Shown here: positions 1 to 9,316 of the stretch, one piece after another
Position numbering within the stretch: the stretch's first letter is position 1
Layout: the number at the start of each line of letters is the position of its first letter
Virus record (IMG/VR): IMGVR_UViG_3300048837_000239
Coordinates: 1 to 20,181 of that record
Length of the DNA: 20,181 nucleotides
Source of the DNA: a virus
Reading direction: 5' to 3' (one strand)
The notes under the pieces: generated by a model
What the model saw: the letters and a program-made list of their open reading frames with translations, nothing else
Told to the model about the DNA's origin: nothing
Database searches by the model: none
Translations under genes and position numbers: made by a program

Positions 1-1334
1 ACTACCAGGTCGCTCTGGCTACGTACCTTCGCATCACCAGCCCGGTAGCGGGCATGTTCACCGGATCGGAGATCAAGCCGAACCCGAATGCTCGGAGTAT
101 CCGAGTGCCGGACATCCGAGTCGACGACTACATCGTGGACGCGGACATCAGCCGGATCGGGGCGGACCACTACTCCGGTTCCGAATACACCTCCGAGTGG
201 AAGAACGGTATTCCGCCGATCGAGTGGCGAACCTACTCGATGAGCCGGCACCGCTCCTTCGGCTTCACGGTGTTCGACGAGCAGTTGCGCTACTCGCCGA
301 TCAAGAACATCGTGCAGGAGTATACCGGCCGCAAGATGCAGACCACCGTGCTGCGCGACCACGACAAGTATTGTCTGCTCGCCGCGGTCCAGGGTCACAT
401 GACCGGCAAGCTCGTTCCCCGTCTGTCCACCGAGACGCCAGGCCCGGTTACCACTGGTGCCGACCGGATCGCCTGCACCGGCAACGCGGCCGACTACAAG
501 TGGGTTGCCGAACCGGGTGAGGACAGCGACAACCAGATCCAGCCGTCCTTCGCCACCATCAAGGGCATGAACCTGGATGACACCGACCCGATGTCGACCC
601 TCGACGCGCTGACGCTTCTGTTCAGCGACAACTGGTTTGACAGCAACTTCGGGAACAACGAGCGCTTCCTGCTCGTCACCAGTGCTCTCGAGCTCGTGTT
701 CATCAACGCGCTCATCGACAAGGGTGCCGGAACCGAGTCAGCGTTCAAGCTGTACAAGGACGGCGACATCTCCGGGGCGAACGCCTCCGGCTACCTCGGA
801 ACCCTGAAGGGTTCGTGGAAGCTGGTAAAGATCCACCCCGAGTTCCTTCCGAAGGTGTACGTGGACAGCAACCTGGTCGTCGACCCGGTCGCTTCCAGTG
901 CAACCGTCGGTCGCACGTTGAAGCAGGTCGTCGCTCTGGCCGCGTACAAGAACGCGATCCAGACGTACGAGCACTTCAGCGAGCGTCGGGAGCAGGACGG
1001 CGGCACCCGGTTCAAGGGAACCGAGTACGTGCAGGACTTCTCCTACGACGTGTGGGTCATCGATCAACTCTCGGAAGGTGTGGTCCCGTTGTTCCTGCCG
1101 AGCTCGACCGACAACCTCGATGTGGTGGACGACTCGTTCACCTTCGTTGCGGCTCAGGTCGCCGCGGCCCGTGCGCAGACTGGCGTCGCTCCGGTGACGT
1201 ACCCGCTGTCCGGACCCGATGTCAACCCGTCGCGGCCCGAGTGGTTCCAGCCTCCGTACAACACCACGAGTGCGATCGACTCCGGGCTCACCGTGCAGGA
1301 GACCGGCGACGTGGCACACACTGAGCGGAGCTGA
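1..1334 (+). CDS. Probable major capsid protein, 5' end cut by the window
   Basis: This is a probable HK97-fold major capsid protein, the main shell subunit of the phage head. The reading frame is open from base 3 to the first in-frame ATG at 54, so that ATG is internal: the encoded residues before it (starting YQVALATYLRI) are in frame and the true start lies left of the window. At least 443 residues are visible. The middle has the segment NERFLLVTSALELVFINALI followed by a conserved-looking stretch ending LPKVYVDSNL, which resembles the way capsid proteins of podoviruses alternate strand and helix around the A-domain. The gene ends with TGA at 1332-1334 and is followed by a tiny gene and a hairpin, a common arrangement after capsid genes. 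Identification rests on resemblance and context, not on a diagnostic motif; another abundant virion protein is the alternative. Confidence 0.7.
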   Translation, partial: YQVALATYLRITSPVAGMFTGSEIKPNPNARSIRVPDIRVDDYIVDADISRIGADHYSGSEYTSEWKNGIPPIEWRTYSMSRHRSFGFTVFDEQLRYSPIKNIVQEYTGRKMQTTVLRDHDKYCLLAAVQGHMTGKLVPRLSTETPGPVTTGADRIACTGNAADYKWVAEPGEDSDNQIQPSFATIKGMNLDDTDPMSTLDALTLLFSDNWFDSNFGNNERFLLVTSALELVFINALIDKGAGTESAFKLYKDGDISGANASGYLGTLKGSWKLVKIHPEFLPKVYVDSNLVVDPVASSATVGRTLKQVVALAAYKNAIQTYEHFSERREQDGGTRFKGTEYVQDFSYDVWVIDQLSEGVVPLFLPSSTDNLDVVDDSFTFVAAQVAAARAQTGVAPVTYPLSGPDVNPSRPEWFQPPYNTTSAIDSGLTVQETGDVAHTERS

Positions 1335-1343
1335 GGCTGACCA

Positions 1344-1523
1344 ATGGAACAGCTCATCGAACTGCTCAAGCAGATTCAGGAATTGGCCGGTGTCGCCATC
1401 GACGCACTGGAAGGTGCGACCGAAGGCGGCGGTGGGGAGGCACCCCCGGAGGGTGGCGGGGCAGGAGCGCCAGAGGGCGCGCCTGCTGAAGCACCTCCTG
1501 AGGAAATGCCGCCTGGTCAGTAG
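1344..1523 (+). CDS. Small acidic Gly/Pro/Ala-rich protein (59 aa)
   Basis: A 59-residue reading frame starts with ATG at 1344 and ends with TAG at 1521-1523. A GAGG at 1333-1336, overlapping the stop codon of the capsid gene, lies 7 bases upstream and supports this start. Residues 1-26 could form an amphipathic helix (MEQLIELLKQIQELAGVAID...), and the rest is a flexible acidic tail rich in Gly, Glu, Pro and Ala. I do not recognise a family. Position directly behind the capsid gene suggests a minor head or decoration-type partner, but that is inference only. Confidence 0.6.
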   Translation: MEQLIELLKQIQELAGVAIDALEGATEGGGGEAPPEGGGAGAPEGAPAEAPPEEMPPGQ

Positions 1524-1536
1524 TGTGATTGTTGGG

Positions 1537-1563
1537 GGCGGGTGTCAAGAAAAGGCACCCGCC
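1537..1563 (+). terminator. Terminator-like hairpin after the capsid genes
   Basis: The arms GGCGGGTGTC (1537-1546) and GGCACCCGCC (1554-1563) pair over 10 positions with one G-T wobble around a 7-base A-rich loop. It sits in the 59-base gap between the capsid block and the tail-fibre block. No T run follows, so it may be a weak or factor-aided terminator, an attenuator, or an mRNA 3'-end stabiliser. Confidence 0.5.
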
Positions 1564-1582
1564 TCTGACAGAAAGGGATCTG

Positions 1583-2275
1583 ATGGCTCTCGGTAACACT
1601 CCTCGTCGAGAGACGAACTTCACTGTTGAGATGAACAAGTCGTTCTCCTTCAGCATTTGGTTCAAAGCGGCGGATGACACCCCGGTTGATCTGTCAAACG
1701 CAGAACTTCGTTTTGTCGCCGGAGAGATGGCGCATCGTGGAGGAAACGAAGTTCTCGTTGCGACGGCTGTAATGACAGACCTTCCGGGAATGATGCAATT
1801 CGATTTCCAGGCAGAAGACCTTGCCATCGATCCAGGATCGTACGCATACGATGTCACGCTCATCCCGGAGTCCGGTTACTCCACACCCATCTTGAAGGGC
1901 GTGTTTGAGGTTGGGACGAACACCGACGAATATGTGGAGAACGTCTACACTTCAGAGGTCTCTACCGGATCAGACATCACGGTGTACCTCAATGAGCACG
2001 ATGTTGTTGAAGTCACCGTTGAACGTGTCGATGGTCTGTTCGTACTGACACAAGAACTCATCTCCGACTTTCGGGGTGAAATCGCTGCGGCCCAAGTCAC
2101 TCTGGCTGCCTCAGCGGATGCTGCTGCTGAGTCAGCTCAGCAAGCCTTCACCAGTGCCGATGAGTTGCGGCATTGGTTCAACACTGTCGGGTTCCCGTTC
2201 TGGAAGGGAACTCAGGCGCAGTACGACGCAATACCTGTGAAGAATCCTGACGTCCTTTACTTGATCACAGCGTGA
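1583..2275 (+). CDS. Tail/fibre protein with beta-sandwich N-terminus
   Basis: This 230-residue protein is probably a tail or fibre component. The start is taken as ATG 1583, behind AAGGGA at 1573-1578; a TTG at 1529 keeps the frame open further upstream but would begin before the hairpin and is unlikely. Residues 1-105 look like the beta-rich domain found at the N-terminus of many phage fibre and baseplate proteins, with the recognisable stretches KSFSFSIWFKAADDTPVDLS and GSYAYDVTLIPESGYSTPIL. An Ala/Ser-rich helical segment follows (about 170-195). The last 25 residues (WKGTQAQYDAIPVKNPDVLY and on) match a short C-terminal motif common in phage tail proteins. GC content is visibly lower than in most of the window (92 of 180 bases in 1621-1800). 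Exact role is unknown. Confidence 0.7.
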   Translation: MALGNTPRRETNFTVEMNKSFSFSIWFKAADDTPVDLSNAELRFVAGEMAHRGGNEVLVATAVMTDLPGMMQFDFQAEDLAIDPGSYAYDVTLIPESGYSTPILKGVFEVGTNTDEYVENVYTSEVSTGSDITVYLNEHDVVEVTVERVDGLFVLTQELISDFRGEIAAAQVTLAASADAAAESAQQAFTSADELRHWFNTVGFPFWKGTQAQYDAIPVKNPDVLYLITA

Positions 2276-2283
2276 GGTGACCC

Positions 2284-4856
<2,573 letters not shown>

Positions 4857-4882
4857 CCACCCCACCACCTAAGGAGCCAACC

Positions 4883-5113
4883 GTGGCCAAGACCCTCCCG
4901 CAAATCACCCTGACCGACGCGCAGTACGCCCGCGTCGCCAAGATCATCCCCGGCAAGACGGCGCAGGAGAAGGTCGCCGCGTACGAGGCGATGGTCAAGG
5001 ACATGCTGCGCGACCTGGTGATCGCCGACGACATCCAGACCGCCCGCGAAGCCGCCAACGTGCTGATTCGTGAGGCGGAGGCTGCCGCACGCGACAACGC
5101 CGACAACCTGTAG
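4883..5113 (+). CDS. Small helical protein of unknown function (76 aa)
   Basis: The GTG start at 4883 has a clear AAGGAG (4871-4876) six bases upstream, so this is a confident gene. The protein is predicted almost entirely helical, with an N-terminal ITLTDAQYARVAKIIPGKTA segment and an Ala/Glu/Arg-rich C-terminus that could form a coiled coil. It lies immediately behind the fibre gene and before the lysis cassette. I do not recognise a characterised family; a fibre-assembly accessory role is conceivable from position only. Confidence 0.8.
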   Translation: MAKTLPQITLTDAQYARVAKIIPGKTAQEKVAAYEAMVKDMLRDLVIADDIQTAREAANVLIREAEAAARDNADNL

Positions 5114-5115
5114 CG

Positions 5116-5229
5116 ATGACCACCACCGGCGACGGCCGCACCCTGCCGTGGAGGTTCCTGGGCAGGCAGGTCCGGCCCTACGCGCTGGCCGAATTGGATG
5201 CGGCGATCCGCGACGCGGAGCACGTGTGA
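5116..5229 (+). CDS. Very small hypothetical protein (37 aa)
   Basis: A 37-residue frame (MTTTGDGRTLPWRFLGRQV...) starts at ATG 5116, two bases after the previous stop, and ends with a TGA at 5227-5229 that overlaps the GTG start of the next gene (GTGA). The tight packing on both sides supports translation by coupling, since there is no clear ribosome binding site of its own. The tail has an amphipathic helix (RPYALAELDAAIRDAEHV). No function can be assigned; it fills what would otherwise be a 112-base gap. Confidence 0.55.
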   Translation: MTTTGDGRTLPWRFLGRQVRPYALAELDAAIRDAEHV

Positions 5230-5648
5230 CGATGCTAGACGCTGCTGTGACCTTCCGCGACGGGATAGGGGTTGACGACCTCACCTGGTTTGCCGGGCTG
5301 ATCTCCGTGGTCGCGGTGATCGTCGGGGCGGTGTGGACAATGATCAAACCGTTGAAACGGCAGGCCGATAGGATCGAGGCGTTCTGGGTGGACTGGAACG
5401 GCACACCAGCCGGACCCGGCCGCTCCGCCGCGCCCGGCGTGATGGAGAGGTTGCAGTCGATCGACGGGGAGTTGACCCGCAACGGCGGCAACTCGTTGAA
5501 GGACCAGGTGGTGGAGACCAGCCGCAAACTCGACGAACTCGCGCAGCAGAACGCATGCGAACACACCGACCTCGCCGGGCAGATCCAGAACGTGAAAGAC
5601 GAAGCAGAACGTCATCACGAGGGCATACACAAAGGAGACAAAACATGA
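5226..5648 (+). CDS. One-TM coiled-coil membrane protein of the lysis cassette
   Basis: A 140-residue protein starts at GTG 5226, with GGAG at 5217-5220 and a GTGA overlap with the upstream gene. An in-frame ATG at 5232 is an alternative. Residues 21-40 (WFAGLISVVAVIVGAVWTMI) form one strong membrane segment, followed by positive residues (KPLKR) that favour a cytoplasmic C-terminus. The rest is charged and helical with heptad-like spacing (MERLQSIDGELTR..., VVETSRKLDELAQ). It overlaps the next gene by ATGA. Its place ahead of a holin candidate and an M23 peptidase suggests a lysis accessory, second holin or antiholin, but the large soluble domain is unlike a simple holin. Confidence 0.75.
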   Translation: MTMLDAAVTFRDGIGVDDLTWFAGLISVVAVIVGAVWTMIKPLKRQADRIEAFWVDWNGTPAGPGRSAAPGVMERLQSIDGELTRNGGNSLKDQVVETSRKLDELAQQNACEHTDLAGQIQNVKDEAERHHEGIHKGDKT

Positions 5649-5887
5649 ATCGTGAACCGCTGGTTATCTCCGGCTCTGCTGTAGCACTGGCACAAGGATT
5701 ACTCACTGCTGTGGTGCTGATGGGTTGGTGGAATCTCACCGCCGAACAGACCGCAGCGTGGATGGGTGTGATCGCGTTGGGCGGCACATTCCTTGTAGTT
5801 GTACTCACCCGAGGCAAGGTCACGCCGATCAATGACCCACGCATTGAAGGCATGGGCGAGTACGCTTCACCTATGGAGGACGCATGA
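5645..5887 (+). CDS. Holin candidate with two membrane segments (80 aa)
   Basis: This 80-residue protein is the best holin candidate, the pore former that times host lysis. The ATG at 5645 has a strong AAAGGAG (5631-5637) seven bases upstream and overlaps the previous stop (ATGA). Two hydrophobic segments are visible, about residues 6-29 and 37-55, separated by the short polar turn NLTAEQTAA, a pattern common in actinobacteriophage holins. The C-terminus is polar and partly acidic. It overlaps the M23 peptidase gene by four bases. Family assignment is by topology and neighbours, since holins share little sequence. Confidence 0.7.
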   Translation: MNREPLVISGSAVALAQGLLTAVVLMGWWNLTAEQTAAWMGVIALGGTFLVVVLTRGKVTPINDPRIEGMGEYASPMEDA

Positions 5888-6414
5888 AACGCACCCTTTG
5901 GCCCAATCGCCGGCGCAACTGGCGACGCAATGCGTCGGCCCCGGTACGAACCCCGTTCAAACTGATCACCGCCGAACGCTACTCCAACGGCAACCCGCAT
6001 TGGGCGTTTGACCTTGCTCCGATCGTGTGGCGCTGGGGCGTGCGACTGCGTGCCGTACGTGACGGGGTGATTCTCGACTGCAACGACGGTGAACCGGATA
6101 ATGCTCCACGCCGTTGGTCTGGAATGCCGTCCAACTGGATCCTGCTTGGCTGGAAGAACAGTAAAGGCCAGAAGCGGTCCGCCTACTACCAGCACCTGGC
6201 CAAAGGCTCCGTGCGGGTCAAGAAGGGTGACCGGGTCAAGGCCGGCCAGTGGATCGGACGGATGGGATCGTCGGGTAACTCTACCGGACTGCACCTGCAC
6301 TTCTCCGTTCACAAGGGCTGGATCGACCGCACCCAGCGGTACAATCAGATGGCCGACCCGCAGCGGGTGTGGCCTCCGTCAAAGGTGTGGCTCAAGCCGA
6401 AAGAGAAACGGTAA
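5884..6414 (+). CDS. M23-family peptidoglycan endopeptidase (endolysin candidate)
   Basis: This 176-residue protein is a zinc metallopeptidase of the M23 (LytM/lysostaphin-like) family, which cuts peptide cross-links of peptidoglycan. The complete motif set is visible: H39-x3-D43 (HWAFD), H104 (YYQHL), and H137-x-H139 in TGLHLHF, preceded by the typical loop GDRVKAGQWIGRMGSSGNST. There is no signal peptide; the N-terminus is very basic (MKRTLWPNRRRNWRRN). No separate wall-binding domain is present beyond a short C-terminus. The ATG at 5884 overlaps the holin candidate stop and has GGAGGA at 5875-5880. Export through the holin is the expected route. A virion-associated hydrolase is the alternative, as fibre genes flank the cassette. 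Confidence 0.9.
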   Translation: MKRTLWPNRRRNWRRNASAPVRTPFKLITAERYSNGNPHWAFDLAPIVWRWGVRLRAVRDGVILDCNDGEPDNAPRRWSGMPSNWILLGWKNSKGQKRSAYYQHLAKGSVRVKKGDRVKAGQWIGRMGSSGNSTGLHLHFSVHKGWIDRTQRYNQMADPQRVWPPSKVWLKPKEKR

Positions 6415-6418
6415 GGAC

Positions 6419-6613
6419 ATGGATCTGATTGGCGTGGAAAAGGCGGTCTGCGATAACTCGCAGCTTGCCGGTATCTACGTCGGCCCACTCTGTGTCTGGC
6501 CTGATCCGTGGACAGACATCTGGGATGAAGGTCTGCTTGTGTTCTGGGAGCTCACCTGGCGAGACGAGTGGTCTGTTGACCCGGCACCGCCGGCAGTAGA
6601 AAAGGAGTTTTAG
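6419..6613 (+). CDS. Small Trp-rich protein, possibly a fibre adaptor (64 aa)
   Basis: The frame starts at ATG 6419, five bases after the M23 stop, with AAGGA unusually close upstream. The protein has seven Trp residues and an acidic, beta-prone character. The stretch LAGIYVGPLCVWPDPW resembles a short motif seen in phage tail proteins in which a beta-turn ends with VWP; this is a weak resemblance. It precedes two fibre genes, so a small tail structural role is plausible. Confidence 0.65.
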   Translation: MDLIGVEKAVCDNSQLAGIYVGPLCVWPDPWTDIWDEGLLVFWELTWRDEWSVDPAPPAVEKEF

Positions 6614-6615
6614 GC

Positions 6616-7131
6616 ATGGGAACCAGCAGCGCACCAGAGTTTCCCTTTCCAGGTGGAGAGGTTGGAAAAGAGCCTGCGGATCCGGTAGCAGGTAAACCCG
6701 GCCACTTCGCATGGTCACGCTGGATCAAGGAGTTCATCAAGCGTCTCGACCGTGACAGTGTGAAGAACTCCGGTGACACGATGACCGGCCCACTGATCAT
6801 GAAGAACGGTGCCACTGAGGTCACCGTACGTGTTGAGGGCAGTTCACTATCCGTTTCCCATCCTGTTCGCGGAGGAGAACCTTACTTTGCTGCCCATCTG
6901 GCAACCAAGAACTACGTTGACACCCGTATTCCGCAGTACCACGAAGTAACGATCACGGCGAACTCTTCCGGCTGGGCTGCTCCATCTGGGCTCAAAGCCG
7001 GAGCGGTCGTGTTCTCCATCTTGGACACCAGCTCTACACCGAGCACGGTTCCTCTCATGTTGAACCCTGCCAACAACAATGTCTACCTGGGGCCAAGCGC
7101 CACCAGGAGGATCCGCTTCTGGTACGTATAG
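6616..7131 (+). CDS. Tail fibre protein with GDTMTG repeat motif
   Basis: This 171-residue protein is a probable short fibre. The ATG at 6616 follows AAAGGAG (6601-6607). Residues about 52-102 carry the well-known fibre signature GDTMTGPLIMKNGATE then HLATKNYVDTRI, found in many phage tail fibres next to trimer-forming stalks. The last ~65 residues are beta-rich (tip). The N-terminal segment PADPVAGKPGHFAWSRW is closely matched in the next protein (PADPVEGQPGHFEHTLW), suggesting both attach to the same virion site. Confidence 0.8.
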   Translation: MGTSSAPEFPFPGGEVGKEPADPVAGKPGHFAWSRWIKEFIKRLDRDSVKNSGDTMTGPLIMKNGATEVTVRVEGSSLSVSHPVRGGEPYFAAHLATKNYVDTRIPQYHEVTITANSSGWAAPSGLKAGAVVFSILDTSSTPSTVPLMLNPANNNVYLGPSATRRIRFWYV

Positions 7132-7140
7132 GAGACACTG

Positions 7141-7914
7141 ATGACACTGCTTCCCGAACCGTGGCCGGCGGATCCTGTTGAGGGGCAACCCGGGCACTTC
7201 GAACACACACTATGGGTCAAGGCTGGGTTGTCCGCGCTTGACCAAGGAAAGATCTCCAAACCGGGAGGTACTGTTCCTGCCGGTCGTATCCTGGCAACCA
7301 CCGCCGAGAACACCTGGGGGGCTGTGCCGCCAACCTCTGTCGGTGTTGTACCGTCCGGGGCGATCATTGCGTATCACGGTTCCGGTGTACCTTCCGGCTG
7401 GGCATTGTGTGATGGTACGAATGGGACGCCCGATCTGCGCGGACGCTTCATTGTCGGTGCCTCGACCAGTCGTGCTCCGGGTTCTACAGGTGGAGAGGAA
7501 TACGTCACCTTGTCGGCTCAGCAGTCAGGTATCCGAGCACACACTCATACCACTAACCAGGCCAATGCAGCACACGCACACGGTTTGACAGAAACGAATC
7601 TTTCCCATAATCACGGGATGGACCACGCAGGTCAACACGCTCATGGTGGCAAATGGATTCCCTATATCAATAGTGTGGGTGTTGATGGCTCTGGAAAATG
7701 GGCAACAAGAGGTGACAACGGCCATGATTACATTCCCCTTGACGGCAATCATGCTCATGGTATTCACTACGCTTTGGGGAATCACGGCCACACTGTTCAA
7801 ACAGGCAATGCCACGCACGGTCACGATGTCAATCCGAACACCTCTGCTAACGCTGTTCAACCGCACAACAACATGCCCCCGTACTACGCTCTCGTCTATA
7901 TCATGAAGCTGTGA
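7141..7914 (+). CDS. Tail-collar-domain fibre with His-rich metal-binding needle
   Basis: This 257-residue protein has a phage tail collar domain (about 78-105: PSGAIIAYHGSGVPSGWALC, then TPDLRGRFIVGA) like T4 short tail fibre gp12. Behind it come seven H-x-H motifs, starting at residues 134, 145, 156, 166, 204, 215 and 226, and the classic C-terminus NMPPYYALVYIMKL. In T4 fibres, H-x-H triplets of a trimer coordinate a row of metal ions along a needle; the same is inferred here. The N-terminus shares an anchoring-like motif with the upstream protein. AGGAG lies just before ATG 7141. The role is host receptor binding, probably as a trimer. Confidence 0.9.
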   Translation: MTLLPEPWPADPVEGQPGHFEHTLWVKAGLSALDQGKISKPGGTVPAGRILATTAENTWGAVPPTSVGVVPSGAIIAYHGSGVPSGWALCDGTNGTPDLRGRFIVGASTSRAPGSTGGEEYVTLSAQQSGIRAHTHTTNQANAAHAHGLTETNLSHNHGMDHAGQHAHGGKWIPYINSVGVDGSGKWATRGDNGHDYIPLDGNHAHGIHYALGNHGHTVQTGNATHGHDVNPNTSANAVQPHNNMPPYYALVYIMKL

Positions 7915-7927
7915 GGAGGTGTGACGC

Positions 7928-9316
7928 ATGGCTTTCAAACTCATCCCGTGGTCGGGCAGTCGTTCGAATGACCCTGCGTCCAAACCTCTAGGACTGGGAG
8001 GCCGTGGTCAGGCGAAGGCCCCGGTTGACAAACCGTCCAGTTCGTACCGCCCACCACCCCTGTTACAGGCACCTCCTGAGGTGGCGGGTGTGACAGCGGT
8101 TCCCGCTCCGTCCACGTACACCATGCCTGCTGGTCAGCAACGACTGCTGAACGATACGAACTGGTCAGCCCCGGCGCCGGATCGACCGACGAAGATCGAG
8201 ACACCGGAGGATCTGAAGTACCGGAAGAAGCGCGATCTGGCCGAGTACGAGTACGAGCTGTCAGCGCTGCAACTGCGTGGCATGGATGACACGCTCTCCA
8301 ATCAGACCGGCTACCGTTCCACGGCGCAGTCCACCGATGACAAGCCTGACATCGAGAAGGAAAAGACGAAGGCGGAAGCCCAGAAAGGCGTGCTGACCTG
8401 GAAGCAGTACGACAAACTGGACGACGATCAGAAAGCCGCGGTCGACTTCAACACCCGGTTAGTCCAGGCACGCCAGAAAGATCTGAAGGCTGGCACGCGC
8501 ACCGAGACTCCGGCATACTCCGAAGCGCAGCTGAACCAGTACAACGCTGATGTGGAGGAGATCTTCGGCAAAGAGGGCGGGTCCGACACCATCGCCATCA
8601 ACACGGTGGAGCTGCTGAAGAGCATCAACTTCAAAGCCGTCGGTCAAGACCTGGACGAGTACCTGTCCCTTGAACGGGCCATCGATGCCGACGAGTTGAA
8701 GAACTTCACCTTGACCGACACACCTATCACGCAAGGTATTCAGTTGAGCACCACTCCCGAACTGTCGTACTACGGCAACATCGATCAGTTGCGTACGCCG
8801 GAGAACCTGGCGGCTGTCGACTCGTCGGCTGTCCGGTTGAACGTCGAAGCGATCGAAGCCGCTATGACGGATGCCGAACGAACCTTCTGGTCGGTTGACA
8901 CCGCGCTCAACCCGATCACCCCGACCAAGGAGAACATCAAGGACATCCCGTTCGGGTTCGGTGGGCAGATCCGAGACAAAGATACGCCGGACTATCAAGA
9001 GGTTGTTCTGCCTGATGGCCGTACGGTATCTCGACGACTATGGACCGATGACAGGTTCTACGAATCCTCCTGGTTGACACTGAAGATCCCGGACGAGACG
9101 ATCAAAGACCCGATGGCCGAGATCCGCCAGTTCTTCATCGATCACGAGTTCAGCCCGCAAGAGCAGAAGCAGTGGTATCGCACGACGTACCAGCGTGCCA
9201 TGAATGAGAAGCAGTACGGTGCGAAGGAAACTGTTGCCATCGATGGCGTACCTAGACCCAATCGGTCCCCGGATGAGATCATCGAGATGTTGAACATTGG
9301 AGGCCGTCGTGGCTAA
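7928..9316 (+). CDS. Large virion protein of unknown function (462 aa)
   Basis: The ATG at 7928 is preceded by a very strong GAGGAGGTG (7913-7921), suggesting high expression. Residues 1-90 are Pro/Ser-rich and low in order; residues 95-215 are charged and helical (YRKKRDLAEYEYELSALQLR, LTWKQYDKLDDDQKAAVDFN); the C-terminal half is mixed and ends in a helical segment before NIGGRRG. There is no membrane segment, signal peptide or enzyme motif I can identify. Position between fibres and the adaptor/nozzle pair, and pairing with the next gene, suggest an internal virion or ejection protein of a short-tailed phage. That is inference from order. Confidence 0.75.
   Translation: MAFKLIPWSGSRSNDPASKPLGLGGRGQAKAPVDKPSSSYRPPPLLQAPPEVAGVTAVPAPSTYTMPAGQQRLLNDTNWSAPAPDRPTKIETPEDLKYRKKRDLAEYEYELSALQLRGMDDTLSNQTGYRSTAQSTDDKPDIEKEKTKAEAQKGVLTWKQYDKLDDDQKAAVDFNTRLVQARQKDLKAGTRTETPAYSEAQLNQYNADVEEIFGKEGGSDTIAINTVELLKSINFKAVGQDLDEYLSLERAIDADELKNFTLTDTPITQGIQLSTTPELSYYGNIDQLRTPENLAAVDSSAVRLNVEAIEAAMTDAERTFWSVDTALNPITPTKENIKDIPFGFGGQIRDKDTPDYQEVVLPDGRTVSRRLWTDDRFYESSWLTLKIPDETIKDPMAEIRQFFIDHEFSPQEQKQWYRTTYQRAMNEKQYGAKETVAIDGVPRPNRSPDEIIEMLNIGGRRG

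Noticed and set aside
54-1334. ATG at 54 as the start of the capsid gene
   Set aside because: The frame is open with protein-like sequence back to base 3 and no ribosome site precedes 54, so the gene begins outside the window.
1529-1582. TTG 1529 as start of the first tail protein
   Set aside because: It would translate through the hairpin; ATG 1583 has a nearby AAGGGA and begins the recognisable domain.
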